Positions 53,067-62,479 of a stretch of DNA of 64,000 nt are shown here, piece by piece. The notes beneath the pieces are model-generated. The model made no database searches, was not told the origin of the DNA, and saw only the letters and a program-made list of their open reading frames with translations. A program made the translations under genes and the position numbers. The first letter of the stretch is position 1. The number at the start of each line of letters is the position of its first letter. This DNA comes from Echinicola vietnamensis DSM 17526 (lineage in GTDB: Bacteria > Bacteroidota > Bacteroidia > Cytophagales > Cyclobacteriaceae): positions 5,129,501-5,193,500 of the forward strand of contig NC_019904.1 of NCBI RefSeq assembly GCF_000325705.1, given 5' to 3'.

Positions 53067-54475
53067 CATTGTTGTCCGGTAAACCCGGATATTAGTTAAA
53101 TTCAATTTTCAACCTCTTGATTACAAAGTGGTTATTTATTTTTCGTCAGGGGCAAGCCCCCCTCATCTCAGGGAACAGTGTGTTTTGATTTTTCAAAATA
53201 TCTTCTTGTATGATGGCTCTCCAGCTTCCTTCCGGATCCTCCAGGAACCTATACAAGCTGATATAATTCATTAATTGCTGTCTGACCAGGGATACCAAGT
53301 TGGAGAAAGCCCATTTCCTTTTGACCTGGCTTTTGATCAAGGTCAAAAGGAGATTGGCCAACATGGCCGACCATATCTGTATTTCTATGGCATTTTCATT
53401 GTCGCCCAAGAAGTACTTTAAAGGGAAGTTCTGCTTAAGCTGTTTGAATAATAGCTCTATCTGCCAGCGTCTTTTATAGATGAGTGCTATCTTCTCTGCT
53501 GCCATCTCAAAATTATTGGTAATGAACTCAAACGGCGTTCACTTTTGCTGTCCCAATAGGCTATTCTCCTGGAACGGTGCTCCTGTTGCTTGTTCTTGCC
53601 ATATCGTAAGATGATTTCTTCATCCTTGAGTACTCCGGAATCTGCCTGATCAGGAATATTAAACTCCTTTCGGGCCTGATAGACAGCATTGTCTTTTAAC
53701 CTGGTCACATACCATATCCCGCTTTCGGTCAGGACCTCATATTTTCCATAATCCACATATCCCTTATCAAAAGTGATGATAGAGCCCCCGGGCAGGTTGA
53801 AAACCTCATCCAGGAAGGTATGGTCATGTCGGACAGCCGCACTGTAACGGACAAGATAAGGAACATGGTCACTCGCCCTGATGATGGTGTGGGCCTTAAT
53901 ACCTCCTTTCTTTTTGCCCGTTTTAGGGTTCCTGCCTACTCCCTTGAGAATATCCTTGAACAGACTAATGGTGGTAGAATCCATAATATAGAGCCTCTTC
54001 ATATCAGCATCCTTCAACCGGCTGTCCGTTAAACTGTCACCATGCCTTTGGTACACACTCATGTATATATCGGCGAACACATCGCTCACACGTCGTTTGT
54101 TGGCTTCTGATAACGTACTCCGCCTTACCACATAGTTCAGACCCAAATGGGCCAATCTATGGGCATTGGCCAACAAACCGACAAGTGTCTCACGAATGGA
54201 ATGATAGCCCTCAAATGCTACAAACAGCATTACTATCAAGTGGTTATAAGTCGTGAACTTCTTCACATAACGCTCCGCATTATGCCTGCGGGCTATCTCC
54301 CTTACCTCCCCCTTGTCAATGAACTTTATTAACTGATTGAATATCGGCTGTCCGCTAAAATTACTACTTTTGCCCATGGCTTAACTTTTTTGTGTCGTAA
54401 CTCAAAAGTAGCCACAATGGGCTGGTTCAGCAATGGACTGGCCCTCTTTCATTTATTTTTTACCGGACACCAATG
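53067..54475 (-). mobile_element. IS4-like insertion sequence, 1409 bp
   Basis: The ends are CATTGTTGTCCGGTAAA (left) and, reverse-complemented, CATTGGTGTCCGGTAAA (right), a 17-bp inverted repeat with one mismatch. They are flanked by the 9-bp direct repeat TATAAGAAT. The single transposase gene runs on the minus strand and is frameshifted. The insertion breaks the last gene of the sialic-acid/hexosaminide run. Confidence 0.88.
53146..54377 (-). pseudogene. IS4-family transposase, frameshifted
   Basis: The first frame (54377 to about 53540) encodes the N-terminal DUF4372-like region (FNQLIKFIDKGEVREIARRH) and most of the DDE core: LYIMDSTTISLFKD with the first Asp and IITFDKGYVDYGKYE with the second. 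After SKSERR the frame is lost. Restoring one T in the T-run near 53540 gives RRFEFITNNFEMAAEKIALIYKRRWQIELLFKQLKQN, which carries the Y-x2-R-W-x2-E motif of IS4 enzymes, to the stop at 53146. A single-base deletion is the simplest explanation; programmed frameshifting is a weaker alternative. Confidence 0.85.
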
Positions 54476-54484
54476 TATAAGAAT
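54476..54484. repeat. 9-bp target-site duplication of IS4-like element (right copy)
   Basis: TATAAGAAT follows the right inverted repeat, identical to 53058-53066. Confidence 0.85.
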
Positions 54485-55190
54485 AATAGCTGCCGGCATT
54501 CCTCCCTTCCCTGTGGTTTTCGGCTGCAGTCAGCTGTGGGTAAGCCTTACTTTCTATCCGCCACGCTGGCCTATCGGTCAAATGCCAGTGAAACACATTC
54601 AATTTATAGTCTGACATAATCTCAAGATGCTCTTTTATCAATTCCAGATCCTGATAATTCCTTCCTGCATCTATCATGAATCCACGAATGGGAAACCGGG
54701 GCTTATCATATATTTTGACCCTGGGAACATAATGGATGCCATTTTCTTGAATGATCAATTGTCGAAGGGTTTTCAGTCCATAATAAAAGCCCTCTTCTGT
54801 ATTTGATTGAATGGTCACTCCCTCCTGAGAGGCCATGAGATTATAGGCTTCCCTTTCCAGTTTTGGGATTTTCTCTAGCGTAATGATCAGAAGATTTTTT
54901 TTAGTAGGTAAAAAGTCCTTTTCTCCAATGATGTCATAGCACTCATTCCATAATGACTCGCTTATATTTCCTTCTCCTTGCAGTTCCAGACCGTCTACGA
55001 CGATCCTTTCTCCTCGTTCCCACAAGACCGAATCAGGATAGGGTATCAATTTCACAGGCACTTCCTTTAGCTCTTCTATTCCCTTTTTGGTCACAAAACC
55101 TTTGGAAACGTTTTCTTTTTGTCCCAATACCTGCAAGGATATTCCAATAAAACAGAGTGTTGAAAACAAGGACAATAGGGTATTTCTCAT
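54476..55190 (-). pseudogene. GH20 beta-hexosaminidase, 5' part (split by IS4-like element)
   Basis: The N-terminal third begins with a signal peptide (MRNTLLSLFSTLCFIGISLQ, cleavage near VLGQ). The GH20b domain follows (VPVKLIPYPDSVLWERGERIVV; VTIQSNTEEGFYYGLKTLRQLI) and then the first barrel strands RGFMIDAGRNYQDLELIKEHLE and FHWHLTDRPAWRIESKAYPQL. It ends GRNAGSYYSY at the insertion. The normal downstream half is at 51727-53057. The current ORF adds seven foreign codons and stops at 54453. It is 7 bp downstream of the GDSL/acetylesterase gene. Confidence 0.9.
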
Positions 55191-55197
55191 GTTTTGA

Positions 55198-57312
55198 TTA
55201 CTTATGTTTCCCGCTAATTTTTGATGGTATCTTTATGGATGAAGTACCCATGGGCATTCCTGACATGTTGGACAGGTTGGCTCTTGTAAAAGGCTTAAAT
55301 CCATACCGTACTTCCTTCACCTGAAAGTTATTGTGTACCGGCAGCTTCACTTGACCACCCTTTATATTTCCACGAACCGCTACCGATTGTCCCTTTGCGT
55401 TGACCAGTTCAAACCCCATCACGCTTTCACCATTGAGGGTACATAGTCCCTCTCCATCTTCAAAGCTCACGATAATCTCGTCCTGTCCATCTTCCACCGA
55501 TGTCATTTTTGGGGCGTTTGCCAAAATATCCATGGAATAGGTATTGGATAGGGCCTTTATGGCCAAGCGTTCACCTACCTCCCTCTTTTTTGCAGGATGT
55601 ACGTTGAGCGAATCTCCAAGATCCAACGTTACCGCCATTTCCGAAAATGAAAGTTCTTGGTCAATTTCATGTTGCATTTTCCTGAAACAAGGCCAAGAAG
55701 GACGGTCCATCCCGGGAAGCTGGACAAAATAAACCGGAAGTCGATCATTTTGCCATTTCTTACGAAAATCCTCGATCATTCGAAAGAACATCCTTTTATA
55801 CAAACCAGGATTATGGGTATTGCTCTCCCCTTGGTACCATAAGATCCCTTTGATGCCGAAAGGAACGATATTGCATAATGCTGCATCATATATATAGGAA
55901 GGTTGGTAAGGATGCCGTTGTCTTTCGGAAACTTTATGGGTCATATTGACCGTTGCCCTTTCCCTCACCCATGGCATGATATAATCCGAATTAATCCAAT
56001 CCTTCAATAAATTAACCAATTGCGGGTCATCCCAAAGTACCTCTTTATCCATAAATGCTTCGATTGGGGCCCCTCCTAAACTCAACTGGACAATACCGAT
56101 TGGTACCTTTAGCCGGTCTTGTACGGACACTCCAAAATGATAGCCTATCGCAGAAAATCCCTTCCTTTCTACGTTCCAGCTACCCTTAAAATATCCGAGT
56201 CCGTTGACTTTCTCAAGGGTTGCCCTGTCCCAAGGAATATTGTCGGTTGACTTTAAGGCATGGAATTTAAAAAGTCTAATATTTTGGTTTTTTAACGGTA
56301 CTTCTCCCGTTCTCCATGATCGGGAAGCTTGTAAGGGAAAATCCATGTTCGATTGGCCCATACATAACCATACATCCCCTACCGATACATCTTTTAAGGT
56401 AATGGTCTCCTCGGAATGGTGGATTTCCATCACAAATGGACCTCCTGTTTTAACCCCGGTAAGGTATAGGATCCAATTCCCTCCCGAATCCACCACTGCA
56501 CGCCTTTTTTTACCTTGAAAATCCACGGTCACCACCTGGTCTGGATTCCCTCTACCAAAAACAGGAATACGATCTCCTCGCTGAAGGACCATACCATCGG
56601 CAAATAATTCCGGTATTTTCAACCCTCCAAAATCTTTGACAAGATATGAACAAACCGTATTTGCCATTATAGCGGCTCCTTCTTCTATGGGATGGATATG
56701 GTCTGGGAACAAGTCCGGCCGATTTACCAGAGGGGTAAATAAATCTATCAATCCTACCCCATTTGCATGGGCCACTTTAACGATCTTGTTATTGATTGCT
56801 TTGTGCCAAAGATGGGTACCTGATCCGAAACGTGGGTGACCACTGAATATCGGTGTTAACAATCCCACATAGATTTCAATGTTTGGGTTTACATTCCTGA
56901 ATTGTTCTATTAACCAGGCATAATCGGCTTCGAAAGAAAGACCGTAATCGGGCCAATTTCTTGGATCCGTATCGTTTAATCCCAAATTGATGATGGCTAT
57001 GTCAGGTTTATAGGTCAGGGCATTACCAAATTCTTTGGTCAAAGAATAGGGACGGTGACCTTTCCGTAGTAGTGTAGCCCCGCTGTGACCATAATTTTTG
57101 ACTTCATACTCCTTTCCTAACAGAAATTGAAGCCTGGCAGGATAAGAGAACACGTTTCTTGTCGAAATCCCCAAACCATAGGTGACTGAATTGCCTATGC
57201 ACGCCACCTTTATTTTGGTTTGTGCATTTACATTGATCGTCAGTAAAAACAGGATTATTAAAAATAGGATTCCCCTATTTGAATTCTTCTTCAGGATTTT
57301 CATTCCTATCAC
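55198..57312 (-). CDS. GDSL esterase fused to sialate O-acetylesterase (SASA)
   Basis: The 704-residue secreted protein (signal peptide about 1-30) joins two esterase modules. Residues about 33-235 are an SGNH/GDSL hydrolase with Ser 42 in CIGNSVTYG, block III NLGLNDTD and D-x-x-H in FPDHIHP. Residues about 240-700 are a SASA domain of the sialate 9-O-acetylesterase type: ELFADGMVLQRGDRIPVFG, nucleophile in CMGQSNMDFPL, GIKGILWYQGESNTHNP and the Asp/His region near LDLGDSLNVHPAKK. It would strip O-acetyl groups from sialic acids or other sugars before or after the sialidase. Its first bases overlap the end of the creatininase-family gene by 4 nt. Confidence 0.88.
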   Translation of the reverse strand: MIGMKILKKNSNRGILFLIILFLLTINVNAQTKIKVACIGNSVTYGLGISTRNVFSYPARLQFLLGKEYEVKNYGHSGATLLRKGHRPYSLTKEFGNALTYKPDIAIINLGLNDTDPRNWPDYGLSFEADYAWLIEQFRNVNPNIEIYVGLLTPIFSGHPRFGSGTHLWHKAINNKIVKVAHANGVGLIDLFTPLVNRPDLFPDHIHPIEEGAAIMANTVCSYLVKDFGGLKIPELFADGMVLQRGDRIPVFGRGNPDQVVTVDFQGKKRRAVVDSGGNWILYLTGVKTGGPFVMEIHHSEETITLKDVSVGDVWLCMGQSNMDFPLQASRSWRTGEVPLKNQNIRLFKFHALKSTDNIPWDRATLEKVNGLGYFKGSWNVERKGFSAIGYHFGVSVQDRLKVPIGIVQLSLGGAPIEAFMDKEVLWDDPQLVNLLKDWINSDYIMPWVRERATVNMTHKVSERQRHPYQPSYIYDAALCNIVPFGIKGILWYQGESNTHNPGLYKRMFFRMIEDFRKKWQNDRLPVYFVQLPGMDRPSWPCFRKMQHEIDQELSFSEMAVTLDLGDSLNVHPAKKREVGERLAIKALSNTYSMDILANAPKMTSVEDGQDEIIVSFEDGEGLCTLNGESVMGFELVNAKGQSVAVRGNIKGGQVKLPVHNNFQVKEVRYGFKPFTRANLSNMSGMPMGTSSIKIPSKISGKHK

Positions 57313-58079
57313 CGTTTTTGGTAAATGTCCATGGGACCTACCTTGTCCAATTCCATTAAAAATTCCATGATGCTATTGGTCAGGTCGTCCAAAAAAAGTC
57401 TTCCTTTGTTGGCAGAGGCTTTTCGCGGATTGCCCACTCCGGTGTCATTGCTTATTTTCCCCCAATTCCTTGGTGTCCATACCAACTTACTGTTCAGACC
57501 TGCCAATTTAAATCCGGTAGCTTTACCCTCACCTGCCTCTTCCAAGGGCAAAACCAACTCCGGGTAGCAAAACTGCATGACGCTGGTTTCCATTTCTCCA
57601 GCATGGTCACCGGGCTCGTCAAAATAATCTTCATTGTTCATTACGTTAAACCAATCGATTACTCCGATAAAACAATGTTCAAACTGAACTTGGAGCTCCC
57701 GGATGAAGGGTTTAAATCCGTTGCCCCCATGACTGTTGATAATGATCACTTTATGGATTCCTTGACGATCCAATGCCGCTAAAATATCCTGCAAAATCGC
57801 CCGCTGGGTGGTTGGTCTTGTATGAAGGCAAAAAGGATAATCGACTTGTCCGGGATTTTGTACTCCCAAGGGAATGGAGGGAAGCACCATGCATTTAACT
57901 CCATTGGTATAGGCCTTATCGGCAACTAATTCGGCGATTTTTTCCGATTGAAGTGTATCCGTTCCATACGGCAAATGATAGTTGTGCGGTTCTGTGGCAC
58001 CCCAGGGAAGTAGGGCCATGCCGAACTTTTCCTCTTTGATCGTTTTCCAACTGCATTGGTTCAATATGTATTTTTTCAT
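57309..58079 (-). CDS. Creatininase-family metallohydrolase
   Basis: The 256-residue cytoplasmic protein has the creatininase/MftE fold with likely metal ligands. These are Glu in LLPWGATEPHNYHLPYGTD (plus the following His and Asp), His in IINSHGGNGF and Glu in DHAGEMETSVM. Family members open cyclic or formyl amides (creatininase, the FAPy deformylase ArfB) or process peptides (MftE). No creatine-pathway gene is nearby. It is embedded between the acetylesterase fusion (4-nt overlap) and the 2-epimerase, so it may act on an amide derived from the amino sugar or sialic acid. That is inference. Confidence 0.88.
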   Translation of the reverse strand: MKKYILNQCSWKTIKEEKFGMALLPWGATEPHNYHLPYGTDTLQSEKIAELVADKAYTNGVKCMVLPSIPLGVQNPGQVDYPFCLHTRPTTQRAILQDILAALDRQGIHKVIIINSHGGNGFKPFIRELQVQFEHCFIGVIDWFNVMNNEDYFDEPGDHAGEMETSVMQFCYPELVLPLEEAGEGKATGFKLAGLNSKLVWTPRNWGKISNDTGVGNPRKASANKGRLFLDDLTNSIMEFLMELDKVGPMDIYQKR

Positions 58080-58138
58080 GGTAATGATGTCGTTTAAAGG
58101 GTCAATGCTGCCTAGTGTTGGGCTTTTCTGTATATAGT

Positions 58139-59326
58139 TTAAAAGTTTTTCTTGTCTACCTCACTTTCCAAGGTCCTCCAGACCTGGTAAAGGGCTCGCG
58201 GAACGTGGAAACAGCCTTTCCATTTACCTCCCTTAAGATCGAGCAGTACTTCGCCCCTTCTGTTCAAATACCCAAACCATTCCCCCTGTTTTGGATCATG
58301 AAAATTTTTCCAGGCATATTTGTGTACCTTCTCAAACCACTCCCAACAGCGCGTCTCCCCCGTCAGGTGATATCCCTTTACCAAGGCCACCAGGGTTTCC
58401 AAGTGTACCCACCAAAGCTTTTGGTCCCATTCCAGTTGTTGGGGTGGATGCCCTTCATGGTCTAAGAAATAAAATATTCCTCCAAACTCCTTGTCCCACC
58501 CGTGTTCCAGTTGCCGCAACATTATCGTCACGGCTCTATTGGCCAGTGATTGATCTCCCCTTCTTTTTGCTATATCCATCATGAACCACATTGCTTCAAT
58601 GGCATGCCCGGGATTGAGTAAGCGGCCTTCAAAACTATTGGAATATCCATTATCCAATGTCCTGTTCTCGAACATCACCATGGTATCCTGGTCCAGAAAG
58701 TTCACCATGACTTCCTGGACACAGGTGTCCAGTATTTCTTCTACCATACCTTGGTCCAGCAAGGGCTCCATTTCCAAACAGAGATTGCTCAGGATCATCG
58801 GCAAAGCAAAGTTCTTCAAAGGCCTTGTTCCTGGGTAAACCTTGTTATATATCCCCTTGGGATTGGCCTGGCGGTCCAATATTTTTTGGAATATTGCTAT
58901 GGCCTTGCTCCCCATGCTCTCGTTTCCTGGGATTTGTCCATACCTGGCAAAGGCCATGGCCACAAAACAGTCGGAAAAAACATTATATGGCTGTATCAGC
59001 GGGCGGCCTTTTTGTGTCAGGGAAAAGTAGTAATTGCCATCACTGTCGCTTCCATATTTTTCCAAGAAATCAATTCCCAGCTTGGATATTGCCAACCATT
59101 CCTCTTTTCTATCCACTTCTTGGTAGAGAAAGCTAAACATCCAGGCCTGTCGTCCCTGCAACCAAACGAACTTATCGGTATCGAAAACCTTTCCTGTTCT
59201 GTCCAAACAGGTGTAATAGCCTCCATTTACCCAATCGGGAGAGTTTTGTGTCCAAAAAGGGATGACATTTTCCAAAAGTGTGGCCTTATACAGTTGGGTA
59301 TATTCAAGAATCTTATTTTTGTCCAT
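58139..59326 (-). CDS. N-acylglucosamine 2-epimerase (AGE) family protein
   Basis: The 395-residue (alpha/alpha)6-barrel protein is of the AGE family. Signature residues are KFVWLQGRQAWMFS, His 241 in NPGHAIEAMWFMM, WWVHLETL and His 374 in FHVPRALYQVW, matching the two catalytic histidines of AGE enzymes. In Bacteroides nan loci an AGE-type NanE converts ManNAc, released from sialic acid by NanL, to GlcNAc without phosphorylation. The same role is likely here and would link this locus to GlcNAc catabolism. No nanL aldolase gene is visible in the window. Confidence 0.9.
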   Translation of the reverse strand: MDKNKILEYTQLYKATLLENVIPFWTQNSPDWVNGGYYTCLDRTGKVFDTDKFVWLQGRQAWMFSFLYQEVDRKEEWLAISKLGIDFLEKYGSDSDGNYYFSLTQKGRPLIQPYNVFSDCFVAMAFARYGQIPGNESMGSKAIAIFQKILDRQANPKGIYNKVYPGTRPLKNFALPMILSNLCLEMEPLLDQGMVEEILDTCVQEVMVNFLDQDTMVMFENRTLDNGYSNSFEGRLLNPGHAIEAMWFMMDIAKRRGDQSLANRAVTIMLRQLEHGWDKEFGGIFYFLDHEGHPPQQLEWDQKLWWVHLETLVALVKGYHLTGETRCWEWFEKVHKYAWKNFHDPKQGEWFGYLNRRGEVLLDLKGGKWKGCFHVPRALYQVWRTLESEVDKKNF

Positions 59327-59369
59327 GGTACGCTGTAAAATTTCTTTATTGGCAACCTATTTCATCCGG

Positions 59370-60905
59370 TTATTTAAAATATTGCAGGTAATTCCACCGA
59401 AAGGAAGGATCCTTGGCATAGGAATGGTCTGGGAAATGCTGGTTTACCGAATCCACTTCCTCCACAAACCGGTCCAGGATTCCTTGGTCATAAAATGGAT
59501 CGTCCGTTTCTATTTGCCATTTGCGCAAAGCAGCGATCATTTCATCCTTTATGGATTGGTATTTGGCCTTGTCAATGATGTTGTTAAACTCATGTGGGTC
59601 TTCCTGAAGATCATAAAGCTCATATTCAGGTGGGTTTTTCCATGTTGCATAGGCGGCCCTTACTTCATCTGTGGCTCCCAACAATTCCAACTCCTCTGTA
59701 CCAGCGGCAAAATGCCCATTTAAATGATCCGCATAAAAGGAGTATTTGGGGTTTTCTCTTGTATACAATAAATTTTGGATCAGCTTGTAGCGATCACTCC
59801 TCACACTTCTTCTTGGATAAAATAACATCGAGGTAGAGCCTGTACCTCCAGCGAAAACATAGTCCCTCCACTTTGATTTGGGTTCCTGCTGCTCCAGTAG
59901 TGGCAGTAACGACATACCATCCAATGACTCGGGTATCCTTAAGCCGACAATATCCATGATGGTGGGGATAATATCGATCGATGACACCAATTCATTTCGG
60001 ACACCGACATGATGGTATCGGTGTGGATGGCGAATGATTAACGGCACCCTGAGTCCTGCTTCATAATTGGAACACTTGGCCCTTGAAAACTGGGGACCAT
60101 GGTCCCCCATATAGATGATCACCGTATTTTCCAATAACCCCTTGTCCTCCAGCTTCTTTAGCAACCATCCCACGGCAATATCCAGACGGGCCATGCTATT
60201 GTAATAATTGGCTGTATACTCGCGTAACCTTTTACTGTCCACACCAATAAAGGGCAGGCTGCCGTTAACGTCCTCTGCATTCAAGGGATCTGGAGGCAAT
60301 CCCTCCACTTGTTTTTGTAATGGAAAATGTGCATCAGGAAAATTGACCATTAAGAAATAAGGTCGGACAGAATCCCTTTGGATAAAATCCAAGGCATTTT
60401 CAGCATATTTGTCAAGCTGTACTTTTTCAAAATTTGATCCTTTTATGGCTTCATAGTCCCATTGGAAAGCACCTGGGGGATTGACGTGCCTTTTACCGAT
60501 AATCCCTGCCCGATATCCTGCACCATGTAAATAATGGGGAAGGGTTTTTAAAGAATCGTACATTTGATAGTGATGGGTAGCCAGCCCAATTTGTCCATTT
60601 TGATGGGGATAAAGCCCCGTAAACAGGGTCGAACGAGAGGGGCTGCATACCGAATAGGTAACAAATGCATTGTTAAACCTTACCCCGGTAGCTGAAAGCT
60701 GGTCAATATTGGGCGTAGACACTTCTTGGTTTCCGTAACACCCAAGTTCTGGCCCATTGTCCTCTGACACGATCAAAAGCACGTTCATTTTCCGTTTTTC
60801 CCCTGTCCCGTTAACTTCTTTTTTATCACATGAGCCCATAGGCAGCATGAACAAAAACCACATCCACAGGGAACCACTGATATTCGTTAGCGCTGCTTTA
60901 TTCAT
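59370..60905 (-). CDS. Sulfatase (type I, S1 family), lipoprotein
   Basis: The 511-residue protein has a lipoprotein-like signal (Cys 26 in LPMGSC). The alkaline-phosphatase-fold sulfatase domain starts NVLLIVSEDNGPELGCYGN with the metal Asp. The formylglycine motif is C87-S-P-S-R91 in SVCSPSRSTLFTGLYPHQNG, further ligands are in YMGDHGPQFSRAK, and the fold closes with YELYDLQEDPHEFNN. The Cys must be converted by a maturase that is not in the window. The N-terminal SEDNGPELG pattern is like heparan N-sulfatase-type (S1_8) enzymes. It starts inside the last codons of the sialidase gene (4-nt overlap), so a sulfated sialoglycan is the likely target. Confidence 0.92.
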   Translation of the reverse strand: MNKAALTNISGSLWMWFLFMLPMGSCDKKEVNGTGEKRKMNVLLIVSEDNGPELGCYGNQEVSTPNIDQLSATGVRFNNAFVTYSVCSPSRSTLFTGLYPHQNGQIGLATHHYQMYDSLKTLPHYLHGAGYRAGIIGKRHVNPPGAFQWDYEAIKGSNFEKVQLDKYAENALDFIQRDSVRPYFLMVNFPDAHFPLQKQVEGLPPDPLNAEDVNGSLPFIGVDSKRLREYTANYYNSMARLDIAVGWLLKKLEDKGLLENTVIIYMGDHGPQFSRAKCSNYEAGLRVPLIIRHPHRYHHVGVRNELVSSIDIIPTIMDIVGLRIPESLDGMSLLPLLEQQEPKSKWRDYVFAGGTGSTSMLFYPRRSVRSDRYKLIQNLLYTRENPKYSFYADHLNGHFAAGTEELELLGATDEVRAAYATWKNPPEYELYDLQEDPHEFNNIIDKAKYQSIKDEMIAALRKWQIETDDPFYDQGILDRFVEEVDSVNQHFPDHSYAKDPSFRWNYLQYFK

Positions 60906-62467
60906 GGGATCAGTTCAGTGGTCCTTATGATCTGAAAGGTCATGTGGGCTTGGCTGCTCTCGTACAGGATGCCCAAATGCTCCTTATCGATTACCGTGAG
61001 GCAAGAGTAGCCCCAACCTTTTCCTTCATCCAATAAAAGCCCTTTAGTCCATGACATGCCTTCGTCCTTACTGGATTTGATGGTCATGTTATACCTCCCG
61101 TCTGTTACGGCCGGATTTGAAAAGAACAGATGAGAGGCATCCATGGATTGCCTGTTTTCAGGGTAGGTAATGAGACTTGCCATACAGACGGGCTCGACCA
61201 AAGCTGATCGGCTTGAAGGATGCTCTTTCCAGGTTTTCCCCAGGTCTTTGGTAACGGCCACTGAACGTGCCCCGCCCCTATTGTCCCTCATGTTAAGCAT
61301 CAGGCTTCCGTCATTGAGCTCAACTACCTGGGCCTCGGTGGTATTTGCCTTTGCCCCGGTTCCGATATGCCAGGTTTCTCCTTGATCTTGACTGTAGATC
61401 AGGGTACTGTAAGGCATGTCGTTTTCATCTTTATATTGTCCGGCAAAAACCAATGTACCGTCCCTCATGGTAATGCCTTTGCCCGGACCGTTAAACATGA
61501 GTTTCCACTCCCTTTTTTTGATTTGTCGGGTAATATTGATGGGATCAGACCACGTCTTTCCATCATCGTGGCTTTTGACCATCATCAGCTGCCCTGTTTC
61601 ATCGGGAGACATCCCTGCCCCTGAGCTGAACCAAGCCCTTTCTCCCGGTTTTCCGTGCAGCCAAAGGGCTACCACATAGATCGTATTATTGGCCGGATCC
61701 ACTAATATGGCCGGATCTCCTATGCCATTTTCCTTCTGGGGTTTCCCTCCCCACTCTTCCATGTCCATGATGGTCTTCATGGGTTCCCAGTTCTCTCCTC
61801 CATCAGTACTCCTGCTCATTCCCACATCAATATCCTCCTGTAGGTCTACCGAGCTGTTGTGCCGTATATCATACACTGCGATCAAACTGCCTTTTTTGGT
61901 CGTGGCCAACCCGGGTATCCTATATGCGGCCACTCCGTCGTCGCCGGCGTTTCGTAAGCTTGTGGCCAGACGAAGTGGCATGGAACCGCTTTGCTTTGCA
62001 ATGGCTGCACCGGAATTGCCAAACGATATGTCCTTTATGCCTATTTGAAGTGTTTTCTTTAAGGACGCGCTTTTCTTGGGCTGGATGCCCACCACCAATT
62101 TATGGTCACCGGGAGATAAGGGCCTGTCCATGTTAACCACCGCTTTTTCACCGACCCTTACCAATGCCGCTATGGGTTCTTTATTCCCTCCTGTTCCCTT
62201 TTCCAATTCATAGACAGTCAGTGCCTCCAGTTCTTCAGCCCCATCCGTGGCCAATGATATTTGTTCCAAAACATCCCCTTCCTTTAGGGTAAATTCCATT
62301 GAAAGTACATCATTGTTTTGCCCCTTGATAACCGGGACGGTGTGTTGGTTTACGGTTACCTGAACCACGTCTGCTGCTCCTGTAGGCCGGGAAGTACAGT
62401 TGACCATCATGATCAATAGGCTTCCCATGAGAAATGTCTGAATTTTGCTGAATGTTATCATCTCCAA
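60902..62467 (-). CDS. Exo-sialidase, GH33, lipoprotein
   Basis: The 521-residue protein has a lipoprotein signal (Cys 24 in MMVNC). An N-terminal beta-sandwich (about 32-150), as in other Bacteroides sialidases, is followed by the six-bladed GH33 propeller from about 165. It shows the arginine-bearing motif A-Y-R-I-P (Arg 183) and five Asp boxes (STDGGENW, SHDDGKTW, SQDQGETW, TKDLGKTW, SKDEGMSW). The late catalytic residues are likely in GYSCLTVID and LGILYE. It releases terminal sialic acid at the cell surface or periplasm and heads the pathway encoded by its neighbours. Confidence 0.95.
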   Translation of the reverse strand: MEMITFSKIQTFLMGSLLIMMVNCTSRPTGAADVVQVTVNQHTVPVIKGQNNDVLSMEFTLKEGDVLEQISLATDGAEELEALTVYELEKGTGGNKEPIAALVRVGEKAVVNMDRPLSPGDHKLVVGIQPKKSASLKKTLQIGIKDISFGNSGAAIAKQSGSMPLRLATSLRNAGDDGVAAYRIPGLATTKKGSLIAVYDIRHNSSVDLQEDIDVGMSRSTDGGENWEPMKTIMDMEEWGGKPQKENGIGDPAILVDPANNTIYVVALWLHGKPGERAWFSSGAGMSPDETGQLMMVKSHDDGKTWSDPINITRQIKKREWKLMFNGPGKGITMRDGTLVFAGQYKDENDMPYSTLIYSQDQGETWHIGTGAKANTTEAQVVELNDGSLMLNMRDNRGGARSVAVTKDLGKTWKEHPSSRSALVEPVCMASLITYPENRQSMDASHLFFSNPAVTDGRYNMTIKSSKDEGMSWTKGLLLDEGKGWGYSCLTVIDKEHLGILYESSQAHMTFQIIRTTELIP

Positions 62468-62479
62468 TATTTTTCTTGA

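Noticed and set aside
53146-53505. A separate second gene encoding a 119-residue transposase-like protein
   Set aside because: It is the frameshifted C-terminal part of the single IS4-type transposase; restoring one base joins it to the upstream frame.
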